This document shows, in pieces, positions 44,933-53,561 of a DNA stretch of 64,000 nucleotides. Position 1 is the first letter of the stretch, and every line of letters starts with the position of its first letter. Origin of the DNA: Curtobacterium sp. MCBD17_035 (GTDB lineage: Bacteria; Actinomycetota; Actinomycetes; Actinomycetales; Microbacteriaceae); NCBI RefSeq assembly GCF_003234815.2, contig NZ_CP126279.1, positions 2,232,001 to 2,296,000 of the forward strand, read 5' to 3'. The translations under genes and the position numbers were made by a program. Under the pieces are notes generated by a model. It ran no database searches, was not told the DNA's origin, and saw only the letters and a list, made by a program, of their open reading frames with translations.

Positions 44933-45205
44933 ATGTCCGAAGCCACCCGCACCGTCACCGTCGCCAGCGGATCGGGGCTGCACGCGCGGCCCGCTTCGCT
45001 GTTCGTGCAGAACGTCACGGCGTCCGGTCACCAGGTCACGATCGCCAAGGGCGACAAGTCGGCCAACGCGGGCAGCATCCTCGGTCTCCTCGGGCTCGGC
45101 GTCGAGAACGGCGACGAGGTCACGCTCACGGTCACGGGCGACGACGCCGACGCGACCGCCGACGCACTCGTGACCTTCCTGCAGACCGACCACGACGCGG
45201 CCTGA
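44933..45205 (+). CDS. ptsH: PTS phosphocarrier HPr
   Basis: The 90-residue carrier has the active-site His17 in GLHARPASLF. The regulatory-Ser region is at SANAGSILGLLGLG, with Ser48 at the position phosphorylated by HPr kinase in Firmicutes. It passes phosphate from EI to the EIIA proteins, including MtlF and the orphan IIA at 23167. The ribosome-binding site is AGGAG. Confidence 0.96.
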   Translation: MSEATRTVTVASGSGLHARPASLFVQNVTASGHQVTIAKGDKSANAGSILGLLGLGVENGDEVTLTVTGDDADATADALVTFLQTDHDAA

Positions 45206-45240
45206 CCGCGGCCGCGCCGGCCGCGTCGCGCCACCCGCCG

Positions 45241-45280
45241 GCCGGGAGGCCCGTGGTGGCGCCGCCACGGACCTCCCGGC
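45241..45280. terminator. ptsH terminator formed by two inverted GCCGGGAGG elements
   Basis: The 40-base near-perfect palindrome has arms of 16 bases (GCCGGGAGGCCCGTGG and its complement with one mismatch) around a GGCGCC centre, 36 bases past the ptsH stop. It is the clearest head-to-head pair of the interspersed element. Confidence 0.7.
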
Positions 45281-45321
45281 AGGGGCGCACGTCCGGGACG
45301 GGCCCCGTCGGAGGCCGCCGC

Positions 45322-45327
45322 TAGGGT
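45322..45327 (+). promoter_or_regulatory. exoA -10 box (leaderless)
   Basis: TAGGGT lies seven bases before ATG 45335. Confidence 0.6.
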
Positions 45328-45334
45328 TGGACGC

Positions 45335-46177
45335 ATGACCCGCCTGCGTCTCGCGACCGTCAACGTCAACGGCATCCGCGCCGCGTTCCGCAAGGGCATG
45401 GGCGACTGGCTGCAGGGGCGGGACGTCGACGTGCTCGCCCTGCAAGAGGTCCGTGCGTCCACCGACGACCTCCAGGAGCTCCTCGGTGAGGACTGGAACG
45501 TCGTGCACGACCCCGCGACGGCGAAGGGCCGCGCGGGCGTGGCGATCGCCTCGCGCGACCGGGCCCGGATCCACCGTGTCGAGCTCGGCCCGGACGACTT
45601 CGACTCGGCGGGCCGGTGGCTCGAGGCCGACTACGAGGTCGGCGACGCGGTCGTCACGGTGGTGAGCACCTACGTGCACTCCGGCGAGGCCGACACCCCC
45701 AAGCAGGACGAGAAGTGGCGCTTCCTCGACGCGATGGAGCAGCGCCTCCCGGCCCTGCAGCGGCACAACGAGCTCGCGGTCGTCGTCGGCGACCTCAACG
45801 TCGGGCACGACGAGCGCGACATCAAGAACTGGAAGGGCAACGTGAAGCGGGCCGGCTTCCTGCCCCGCGAGCGCGCCTACTTCGACCGCTTCCTCGGCGC
45901 CGCCGGCGAGCAGGTGGACTGCGTCGACGGCACCACCGGCACCGGGCTCGGATGGGTCGACGTCGGACGGGAGCAGGCCGGCGACGTCCCCGGCCCCTAC
46001 ACGTGGTGGTCGTGGCGCGGCCAGGCGTTCGACAACGACTCCGGTTGGCGCATCGACTACCAGATGGCGACGCCCGCGCTCGCGGCGAAGGTCACGGCGT
46101 ACGCGGTGGACCGCGCGGCCGCGTACGACCAGCGATGGTCCGACCACACCCCCGTGGTCGTCGACTACGAGGTCTGA
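45335..46177 (+). CDS. exoA: Exodeoxyribonuclease III / AP endonuclease
   Basis: The 280-residue endonuclease/exonuclease/phosphatase-fold enzyme nicks abasic sites in base-excision repair. It shows VNVNGIRAAF, LQEVRAS with the metal Glu, VVVGDLNVGH with catalytic Asp/Asn, and WRIDYQM and SDHTPVVVDYE at the C-terminus. Its promoter is leaderless. Confidence 0.94.
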   Translation: MTRLRLATVNVNGIRAAFRKGMGDWLQGRDVDVLALQEVRASTDDLQELLGEDWNVVHDPATAKGRAGVAIASRDRARIHRVELGPDDFDSAGRWLEADYEVGDAVVTVVSTYVHSGEADTPKQDEKWRFLDAMEQRLPALQRHNELAVVVGDLNVGHDERDIKNWKGNVKRAGFLPRERAYFDRFLGAAGEQVDCVDGTTGTGLGWVDVGREQAGDVPGPYTWWSWRGQAFDNDSGWRIDYQMATPALAAKVTAYAVDRAAAYDQRWSDHTPVVVDYEV

Positions 46178-47233
<1,056 letters not shown>

Positions 47234-47249
47234 CCCGTCCCCGCCGGAC

Positions 47250-47816
47250 GTGCTCCCCGTCACGCTGCGGTCCCCCGTCGCCCGCCTCGACATGCCGACG
47301 CGGGCGGACGCACCCGCGATCACCGAGGCATGCCAGGACGCCGAGATCGCGCGCTGGACGACGATCCCGATGCCGTACGGGCCGCGTGACGCCCATGCCT
47401 TCGTCGACGCCCTGGTCGGCCCGGGCTGGGCGTCCGACCGCGAGTACACGTGGGCGATCCGCCGGCCGTCGAGCACGTGGCTCGAGGGCGTCGTGGCGTT
47501 CCGGCCCGCGCACCGCGACATCGGCTTCTGGCTCGCGCCCTCGGCGCGCGGGCACGGGCTCATGGCCGAGGCCGTGCGGCTCGTGACCGGGTGGGCGTTC
47601 GAGCAGGGCCACGAGGACGTGTACTGGGAGTGCTTCGTCGGTAACCGGGCGTCGGCCGCGGTGGCGCGACGGGCGGGGTTCGCCTACACCGGAACCGGTC
47701 CCGGGCTCATCCCCGGCCGTGACGGCACCCCCGTGACCTGCTGGAAGGGACTGCTCCGAGCGGACGGCCGATCGGCCTCGGACCTGCCATGGCCCGCGGC
47801 CGCGCTCGACGCCTGA
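47250..47816 (+). CDS. GNAT-family N-acetyltransferase
   Basis: The 188-residue protein is RimJ/RimL-like, with FRPAHRDIGFWLAPSARGHG providing the acetyl-CoA loop, and VYWECFVGNRASAAVARRAGF typical of motif B. It acetylates an amine of unknown identity. GTG 47250 lies 16 bases after the trpS stop, suggesting co-transcription. An internal ATG at residue 15 is an alternative start. Confidence 0.85.
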   Translation: MLPVTLRSPVARLDMPTRADAPAITEACQDAEIARWTTIPMPYGPRDAHAFVDALVGPGWASDREYTWAIRRPSSTWLEGVVAFRPAHRDIGFWLAPSARGHGLMAEAVRLVTGWAFEQGHEDVYWECFVGNRASAAVARRAGFAYTGTGPGLIPGRDGTPVTCWKGLLRADGRSASDLPWPAAALDA

Positions 47817-47843
47817 CGCCCGGCCGCCAGCCGGGAGCCTCGC

Positions 47844-47849
47844 TATGCT
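47844..47849 (+). promoter_or_regulatory. ribD -10 box (leaderless, decides the start)
   Basis: TATGCT lies seven bases before GTG 47857. The in-frame ATG at 47845 sits inside this hexamer, so it cannot be the start of the same transcript. Confidence 0.55.
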
Positions 47850-47856
47850 CGACCGG

Positions 47857-48903
47857 GTGAGCACCGCGCCCTCCGGACCCGTCTCCCCGGCCGAGGAGCG
47901 GGCCATGCGCCGCGCGCTCGAACTCGCGGCCGAGGGCCCGCGCGTCGGCGACCACGCGCGCGTCGGCGCCGTCGTCCTGGCGCCGGACGGCTCCGTGCTC
48001 GCCGAGGGACACCACCGTGGTGCGGGCACGCCCCACGCCGAGGTCGACGCACTGTCGGCGCTCCCGCCGGGCGCGGCCCGTGGTGCGACGATGGTGGTCA
48101 CGCTCGAGCCGTGCGACCACGTCGGCCGCACCGGACCGTGCTCGGTCGCTCTGCTCGACGCCGGGGTGACCCGCGTCGTGTACGCGATCGACGACCCGGG
48201 CGAGCACGCGCACGGCGGTGCCGCGCGCCTCCGCGCCGCGGGCGTCGACGTCGTGTCCGGGCTCCTCGCGGACGAGGCCGAGTCGTTCCTCGAGCGCTGG
48301 CTGCTCTCGGTCCGACTCGGCCGGCCCTGGGTGACGGTGAAGTGGGCCATGAGCCTCGACGGCCGAGCCGCGGCGGCGGACGGCTCGAGCAAGTGGATCA
48401 CCGGGGCGGCCGCGCGGCAGCACGTCCACGAGCAGCGTGCGGACCACGATGCGCTGCTCGTCGGTACCGGTACCGTGCTCGCCGACGATCCGAGCCTCAC
48501 CGCGCGGGGCGACGCGGGCGAGCTCATGCCGGTGCAGCCCCTGCCCGTCGTGGTCGGTGACCGCGCGGTGCCGGACGACGCCGCACTGCGTCGCCATCCC
48601 CGCGGCTTCCGCGCGGTTCCGGGCCACGACCTCGAGGCAGTGCTGCGCTCCCTCCGCCCCCTCGGGGTGCACACCGTCTTCGCGGAGGGCGGTCCGACGG
48701 TCGCGAGCGCCCTCATCCGGCACGGCCTCGCCGACGAACTGCTGGTGTACACGGCGCCGGTCCTGCTCGGCGGTCCACGGACGGCCCTCGACGACCTCGG
48801 CGTGGGAAGCATGGACGACCGCCTGCGGTTGACCATCGCATCGTCCACGGAACTCGGCCCGGACCTGCTGTTCCGGGCCCGCATCGACCGGAGCACCACA
48901 TGA
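47857..48903 (+). CDS. ribD: Bifunctional riboflavin deaminase/reductase RibD
   Basis: The 348-residue protein catalyses the second and third steps of riboflavin synthesis. The N-terminal deaminase domain has the zinc site in PHAEVDALS and LEPCDHVGRTGPCSVALL. The C-terminal reductase domain (from about residue 145) has TVKWAMSLDGRAAAADGSSKWITG and FAEGGPTVASALI. GTG 47857 is supported by a TATGCT -10 seven bases upstream. It overlaps ribA by four bases. Confidence 0.94.
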   Translation: MSTAPSGPVSPAEERAMRRALELAAEGPRVGDHARVGAVVLAPDGSVLAEGHHRGAGTPHAEVDALSALPPGAARGATMVVTLEPCDHVGRTGPCSVALLDAGVTRVVYAIDDPGEHAHGGAARLRAAGVDVVSGLLADEAESFLERWLLSVRLGRPWVTVKWAMSLDGRAAAADGSSKWITGAAARQHVHEQRADHDALLVGTGTVLADDPSLTARGDAGELMPVQPLPVVVGDRAVPDDAALRRHPRGFRAVPGHDLEAVLRSLRPLGVHTVFAEGGPTVASALIRHGLADELLVYTAPVLLGGPRTALDDLGVGSMDDRLRLTIASSTELGPDLLFRARIDRSTT

Positions 48904-49556
48904 GCGACGCGCTGACCTCCCCCACACCGGGCAGTCCCGTGCGGTTCGAGGTCGCCACCACCGTCCCGACCGTCCACGGCCGGTTCGAGATGCGCGCGTA
49001 CCGGGACCTCGTGACCGGGGCAGACCACGTCGCCGTCATCGCGCGCGACCGCACCGGGAACGCCCCGGCCGACGGAGCGCTCGTTCGGGTGCACTCGGAG
49101 TGCCTGACCGGCGAGGCCTTCGGGTCGCTCAAGTGCGAGTGCGGCCCGCAGCTCGACGCCGCGCTCGACACCATCGCCGCCGAGGGCGGGGTCGTCGTCT
49201 ACCTGCGGGGGCAGGAGGGCCGGGGCATCGGGCTCATCGACAAGCTCCGCGCCTACCGGCTGCAGGAGGACGGGCTCGACACGCTCGACGCGAACCTCGC
49301 GCTCGGCCTGCCCGCGGACGCGCGTGAGTACGGCGGGGCCGCGGGGATCCTCACGGACCTCGGGATCACCCACATCCGGCTGCTGTCGAACAACCCCGAG
49401 AAGCGCCGGCAGCTCGAGGAGCACGGGATCGTCGTCGACGAGCTCGTGCCGCTCGTGGTCGGAGTCTCGGCCGAGAACGCCGGCTACCTCGACACGAAGC
49501 GCGACCGGATGGGACACGCCCTCCCCGCGCATCTCGAGGCGGACCTCCCCGGCTGA
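48900..49556 (+). CDS. ribA: GTP cyclohydrolase II
   Basis: The 218-residue zinc enzyme opens the GTP ring in the first step of riboflavin synthesis. The zinc ligands lie in HSECLTGEAFGSLKCECGPQL split across Cys, Cys and Cys, and VVYLRGQEGRGIGL holds the GTP-binding region. It is a stand-alone enzyme with no fused DHBP synthase domain. No ribB, ribE or ribH is near, so the pathway is completed elsewhere. Confidence 0.95.
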   Translation: MSDALTSPTPGSPVRFEVATTVPTVHGRFEMRAYRDLVTGADHVAVIARDRTGNAPADGALVRVHSECLTGEAFGSLKCECGPQLDAALDTIAAEGGVVVYLRGQEGRGIGLIDKLRAYRLQEDGLDTLDANLALGLPADAREYGGAAGILTDLGITHIRLLSNNPEKRRQLEEHGIVVDELVPLVVGVSAENAGYLDTKRDRMGHALPAHLEADLPG

Positions 49557-49640
49557 TCGGTCGGGCGGCGGAGCCCATCCGGCGCCGCGGCGTTGGTATC
49601 CCACGCTCTGGGCGGATTCGCAGGTTCGACGACGAGCACG

Positions 49641-49787
49641 TAGACTGTGTGGACCGTCACGAGCGGTACCTCGACGAACGCATCCGACCGGTGTCCGCGC
49701 CCACCTGCGCGAACCGGTCGTCGACCCGACGTTCGTGTCCGCACCGCACCCGTCCCGGGTGCTCCCCTCGGAGTCCGACGCGCAACC
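49641..49787 (+). promoter_or_regulatory. Promoter and structured 135-base leader of the MFS gene
   Basis: TAGACT (49641-49646) is a -10 box whose start site gives an unusually long leader for this window. The leader contains nested dyads CGAACG (49675-49680) with CGTTCG (49730-49735) and GACCGGT (49686-49692) with ACCGGTC (49713-49719). No known riboswitch class was recognised. Confidence 0.45.
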
Positions 49788-51215
49788 ATGTCCGCACCCG
49801 CTCCGGCGACGTCCGTCGCCGCACCCACCACCAACCCGCGCTCCCGCGTGGTGATCGCCAGCCTCGTCGGCACGTCGATCGAGTTCTACGACTTCTACGT
49901 CTACGCGACGGCCGCGGTCCTCGTGTTCCCCAGCCTGTTCTTCCCGAACGAGAGCGCGGTCGCCTCGCAGCTGTCGTCGTTCGTGACGTTCGCGCTGGCG
50001 TTCTTCGCACGCCCGGTCGGATCGATCATCTTCGGCCACTTCGGTGACCGCATCGGCCGGAAGACCACGCTGGTCGCCTCCCTCCTCGTGATGGGGAGCG
50101 CGACGTTCCTCATCGGCGTCCTGCCGACGTTCGCGCAGATCGGTGTCTGGGCGCCGGTCCTCCTCGCCGTCATGCGGTTCTGCCAGGGCGTCGGCCTCGG
50201 GGGCGAGTGGAGCGGGGCGGCGCTCCTGGCGACCGAGAACGCGCCGTCCGGCCGCCGGGGCGTCTTCGGGTCGCTCCCCCAGCTCGGCGCGCCGATCGGG
50301 TTCCTCATCGCCAACGGCGTCTTCATCGTGCTCAACGCGCTCATGCCGGCCGCGGCGGGACAGGCGGCATCGCCCGCGTTCCAGTCCTTCGGCTGGCGGA
50401 TCCCGTTCCTCCTCAGCGCCGTGCTCGTGGTGATCGGACTCTACGTCCGGTTCAAGCTCATCGAGTCGCCGGTGTTCACGGGGGTCGTGGAATCGGGCGC
50501 GGTCGCCAAGGTGCCGCTCGGCCGTGTGTTCCGCACGTCCTGGCGTGCGGTCGTCGTCGGGACGTTCGGGATGGTCGCGACGTACGTGCTGTTCTACTTC
50601 ATGACGACGTTCACGCTGACGTACGGCACGGCGCCGTCCACCGTGACCGCCGGTGCGAAGATCGGGCTCGGGTACCCGCGGGGCGAGTTCCTCGGCCTCC
50701 TCATGATCGGCGTCGTCTTCTTCGGGATCTTCACGCCGATCGCCGGCATGCTCGCGGACCGCTTCGGGCGCCGCCCGACGCTCATCCTGACGACGATCGG
50801 TATCGTGCTGTTCGGCCTGACGTTCCAGTTCTGGTTCGCGTCCGCGCACGGGCCGCTCGGCACGGTGACGTTCCTCGTCGTCGGACTCTCGCTCATGGGC
50901 CTGACGTTCGGTCCGATGGGTGCGCTCCTGCCCGAGCTGTTCCCCGCGAACGTCCGGTACACGGGCTCGGCCGTCGCCTACAACGTCGCGAGCATCCTCG
51001 GCGCCTCACTCGCCCCGACCGTCGCGATCGCCCTGTGGAGCGCCAAGGGGAACATCTTCCTCGTCGGGCTCTACCTGACGGGAGCGGCGGTGGTCACGCT
51101 CGTCGCGCTGTTCTTCGTCCGCGAGACCCGCGGGAGCGACTTCGACCGCACGGACGGCACCGTCGGCGCCGGCACGACAGAGGGGACCACCAGCGCGGGG
51201 AGCCTCGCTCCCTGA
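49788..51215 (+). CDS. MFS transporter, metabolite:H+ symporter (MHS) family
   Basis: The 475-residue protein has about twelve membrane helices. MHS-type motifs include GTSIEFYDFYVYATAA, GHFGDRIGRKTTL and RFCQGVGLGGEWSGAALL. The family takes up osmolytes or organic acids such as proline/betaine, alpha-ketoglutarate or shikimate. ATG 49788 has GGAG about 15 bases upstream and is where homology begins. The C-terminus is a Gly/Thr-rich tail. Confidence 0.9.
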   Translation: MSAPAPATSVAAPTTNPRSRVVIASLVGTSIEFYDFYVYATAAVLVFPSLFFPNESAVASQLSSFVTFALAFFARPVGSIIFGHFGDRIGRKTTLVASLLVMGSATFLIGVLPTFAQIGVWAPVLLAVMRFCQGVGLGGEWSGAALLATENAPSGRRGVFGSLPQLGAPIGFLIANGVFIVLNALMPAAAGQAASPAFQSFGWRIPFLLSAVLVVIGLYVRFKLIESPVFTGVVESGAVAKVPLGRVFRTSWRAVVVGTFGMVATYVLFYFMTTFTLTYGTAPSTVTAGAKIGLGYPRGEFLGLLMIGVVFFGIFTPIAGMLADRFGRRPTLILTTIGIVLFGLTFQFWFASAHGPLGTVTFLVVGLSLMGLTFGPMGALLPELFPANVRYTGSAVAYNVASILGASLAPTVAIALWSAKGNIFLVGLYLTGAAVVTLVALFFVRETRGSDFDRTDGTVGAGTTEGTTSAGSLAP

Positions 51216-51274
51216 CGCGGGCCACCGCCAGCACGACGGGCGCTCGCCGACCGACCGGGAGGACCGGCACCGGT

Positions 51275-51290
51275 CGACGGGCGCCCGTCG
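51275..51290 (+). terminator. Palindromic terminator candidate after the MFS gene
   Basis: CGACGGGCGCCCGTCG is a perfect 16-bp palindrome, 60 bases past the stop and just after an ACCGGGAGGACCGG copy of the interspersed element (51255-51268). Confidence 0.45.
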
Positions 51291-51313
51291 CCGTGGCGCG
51301 GACGGGCGCCTCC

Positions 51314-51358
51314 GTCAACGCGGGTTGACATGCTGCGAGTGTCAATGTAGGTTGACAC
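51314..51358 (+). promoter_or_regulatory. Near-consensus promoter with two GTCAA-N6-TTGAC operators
   Basis: TTGACA (51325-51330), 17 bases, then TAGGTT (51348-51353) form the best sigma-70-type promoter seen here. ATG follows seven bases on (leaderless). A perfect dyad GTCAA-N6-TTGAC covers the -35 (51314-51329). A longer one, GTGTCAA-N6-TTGACAC, covers the -10 (51339-51358). Their centres are 27 bp apart. Confidence 0.75.
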
Positions 51359-51360
51359 CC

Positions 51361-51576
51361 ATGGACAGCGGCACGATCACCGCGCTCGCGGCCGACGCCG
51401 GCGACGACGACCCGTTCACGGCCCTCGGTGCCGTGCGGGACCTCCGTCGCGAGGTCGACCGGGTCGAGGCGATCGCCGCCCGTCGCGCACGCAACGCCGG
51501 AGCCTCGTGGCAGGAGATCGCCACGCTCCTCGGCGTGAGCCGTCAGGCCGTGCACAAGAAGTACGGCCGCTGCTGA
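51361..51576 (+). CDS. Small HTH regulator (71 aa)
   Basis: The N-terminal half is acidic, with a helix (ALGAVRDLRREVDRVEAIAARRARN). The C-terminal half is a helix-turn-helix, ASWQEIATLLGVSRQAVHKKYG. It resembles small actinobacterial HTH proteins found next to ABC transporters. The promoter hexamers seven bases upstream fix ATG 51361. It probably binds the duplicated GTCAA-N6-TTGAC dyad at its own promoter and controls the ABC exporter gene 49 bases downstream. Effector unknown. Confidence 0.75.
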   Translation: MDSGTITALAADAGDDDPFTALGAVRDLRREVDRVEAIAARRARNAGASWQEIATLLGVSRQAVHKKYGRC

Positions 51577-51625
51577 CGCGACCTCCGTCACGGGCATGCG
51601 CCCGGCACCATCCGAGAAGGAACCG

Positions 51626-53545
51626 ATGAGCAATCCCCTGGCCCGACGCGGCCGCAAGCAGCCGGACGGACCCCGCGCGACCTTCCGTTCGCTGCTCCCG
51701 TACCTGTTCGAGAACCGCCCGGTGATGGTGTTCATCGTCGTGCTCAGCGTGCTCGGCTCGGCTGCGTCGCTCGCACAGCCCCTGCTCGTGAACCAGGTGA
51801 TCCAGGCCGTCGAGGCGGGGCACACCCTGACCCTGCTCGTCGTCGCGCTCGCGGCGATGGTCGTCGTCGCGGGGCTCATCAACGGTTTCCAGCACTTCAT
51901 GCTCCAGCGGGCGGGCGAGGGCGTCGTGCTGTCGAGCCGGCGGCGCCTCGTCGCGCGGATCCTGTCCCTCCCGATCTCCGAGTTCGACGTCCGCCGCACG
52001 GGTGACCTCGTGTCCCGCGTCGGCAGCGACACGACGCTCCTCCGCGCGGTCCTGACCCAGGGACTCGTCGAAGCGATCGGGGGCGCCCTGACCTTCATCG
52101 GCGCCGTCGTGGGCATGGCGATCATCGACCCGCTCCTGCTCGGACTCACCGCCATCGTGATCGCCGTCTCGATCGTCGTCGTCGGCGTGCTGTCGCGCCG
52201 GATCCGCGCCGCGAGCAAGGCCGCGCAGGAGAAGGTGGGCGACCTGACGGCCGCGGTGGAGCGCGGCATCAGCGCCGTCCGCACGATCCGAGCCGCGGGT
52301 GCCACCGAACGCGAGGTCACGGAGATCGACGGCCACGCCTCGGAGGCCTACCGCCGCGGTCTGGACATCGCGCGGATGTCGGCGTTCGTCGTCCCGGTCG
52401 CGAGCATCGCCATGCAGCTCTCGTTCATCGTCGTGATCGGCGTCGGCGGAGGACAGGTCGCCGCGGGCAGCATCCAGGTCGCCACCCTCGTGACGTTCAT
52501 CCTGCTGCTGTTCATGATGATCATGCCGCTCGGTCAGGCGTTCGGTGCGGCGGTCGCGGTCAATCAAGCCCTCGGGGCCCTCGGCCGCATCCAGGAGATC
52601 CTCGACCTGCCCACCGAGGACCAGGACGACCACGCCGCCCTCCCGGCCCCCGCGGTCGCCACGGACGACGCCATCACCTTCGAGCACGTGTCCTTCCACT
52701 ACCGCGAGGCCGCCGTCCGCGCGGTGACCGAGGCGGACGGCACGGTCCCCGGAACCGCCGCCGCGATGTCGGCGCCAGCGGTCGACGGAGCGGGCGCGCG
52801 GAACCTGCCGGGCGCGCGCACCGCCTCCCGGCCGGACGGCGACACGACCGGCACGGCCAGCGACACGGCCGTCCTGCACGACGTGTCGTTCGGCGTGCGG
52901 CGCGGCACGCGCGTCGCGCTCGTCGGCCCCTCCGGTGCCGGCAAGAGCACGACGCTCGCCCTCATCGAGCGCTTCTACGACCCGACCGACGGCGTCGTCC
53001 GGCTCGGCGGGATCGACGTCCGCGGGCTCGACCGTGCCGAGCTCCGCAGCCAGATCGGGTACGTCGAACAGGACGCCCCCGTGCTCGCGGGGACGATCCG
53101 GGCGAACCTGCTGCTCGGCAAGCCCGAGGCGACCGAAGCCGAGTGCGTGCGCGTCCTCGAGGCCGTCAACCTGTCCGACGTGCTCGAGCGCGACGAACGC
53201 GGCCTCGACGCCCAGGTCGGCGAGGACGGCGTCATGCTGTCCGGCGGTGAGCGCCAGCGGCTCGCGATCGCCCGCGCGCTCCTCGCCGCACCGCCGATCC
53301 TGCTGCTCGACGAGTCGACGTCGAGCCTCGACGGCATCAACGAGCAACGGATGCGGGCCGCGATCGACGCGGTGGCCGAGGACCGCACGCTCCTCGTGAT
53401 CGCGCACCGACTGTCCACCGTCGTCGACTCCGACCACATCGTCGTGCTCGAGCAGGGACGCGTCGTCGGGCAGGGCACCCATTCTGAACTCGTGCAGACG
53501 ACGCCGCTCTACCGGGACCTGGCGAAGCACCAGCTCCTGGTGTGA
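51626..53545 (+). CDS. ABC transporter, fused permease and ATPase (exporter type)
   Basis: The 639-residue half-transporter has a six-helix membrane domain (residues about 30-320), then an ATPase with VGPSGAGKSTTLALIERFYD (Walker A), LSGGERQRLAIARALL and ILLLDESTSSLD. It would work as a homodimer exporting lipids, drugs or peptides. The ATPase domain is split by an insertion of about 50 low-complexity residues (roughly 364-414) between FHYREAAV and TAVLHDVSFGV. This insertion contains an inverted copy of the GCCGGGAGGC element. It is co-transcribed with the HTH gene. AAGGA lies six bases before ATG. Confidence 0.92.
   Translation: MSNPLARRGRKQPDGPRATFRSLLPYLFENRPVMVFIVVLSVLGSAASLAQPLLVNQVIQAVEAGHTLTLLVVALAAMVVVAGLINGFQHFMLQRAGEGVVLSSRRRLVARILSLPISEFDVRRTGDLVSRVGSDTTLLRAVLTQGLVEAIGGALTFIGAVVGMAIIDPLLLGLTAIVIAVSIVVVGVLSRRIRAASKAAQEKVGDLTAAVERGISAVRTIRAAGATEREVTEIDGHASEAYRRGLDIARMSAFVVPVASIAMQLSFIVVIGVGGGQVAAGSIQVATLVTFILLLFMMIMPLGQAFGAAVAVNQALGALGRIQEILDLPTEDQDDHAALPAPAVATDDAITFEHVSFHYREAAVRAVTEADGTVPGTAAAMSAPAVDGAGARNLPGARTASRPDGDTTGTASDTAVLHDVSFGVRRGTRVALVGPSGAGKSTTLALIERFYDPTDGVVRLGGIDVRGLDRAELRSQIGYVEQDAPVLAGTIRANLLLGKPEATEAECVRVLEAVNLSDVLERDERGLDAQVGEDGVMLSGGERQRLAIARALLAAPPILLLDESTSSLDGINEQRMRAAIDAVAEDRTLLVIAHRLSTVVDSDHIVVLEQGRVVGQGTHSELVQTTPLYRDLAKHQLLV
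52823..52835 (-). repeat. Protein-coding copy of the CCGGCCGGGAGGC element in the ABC exporter
   Basis: GCCTCCCGGCCGG on the plus strand is the complement of the element core shared with accE and maf. It sits within the non-conserved ATPase insertion. Confidence 0.55.
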
Positions 53546-53561
53546 GGGCCTCCCCGGACGG

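Noticed and set aside
47817..47856. FMN riboswitch ahead of ribD
   Set aside because: The spacer is only 40 bases and the promoter is leaderless, leaving no room for an aptamer.
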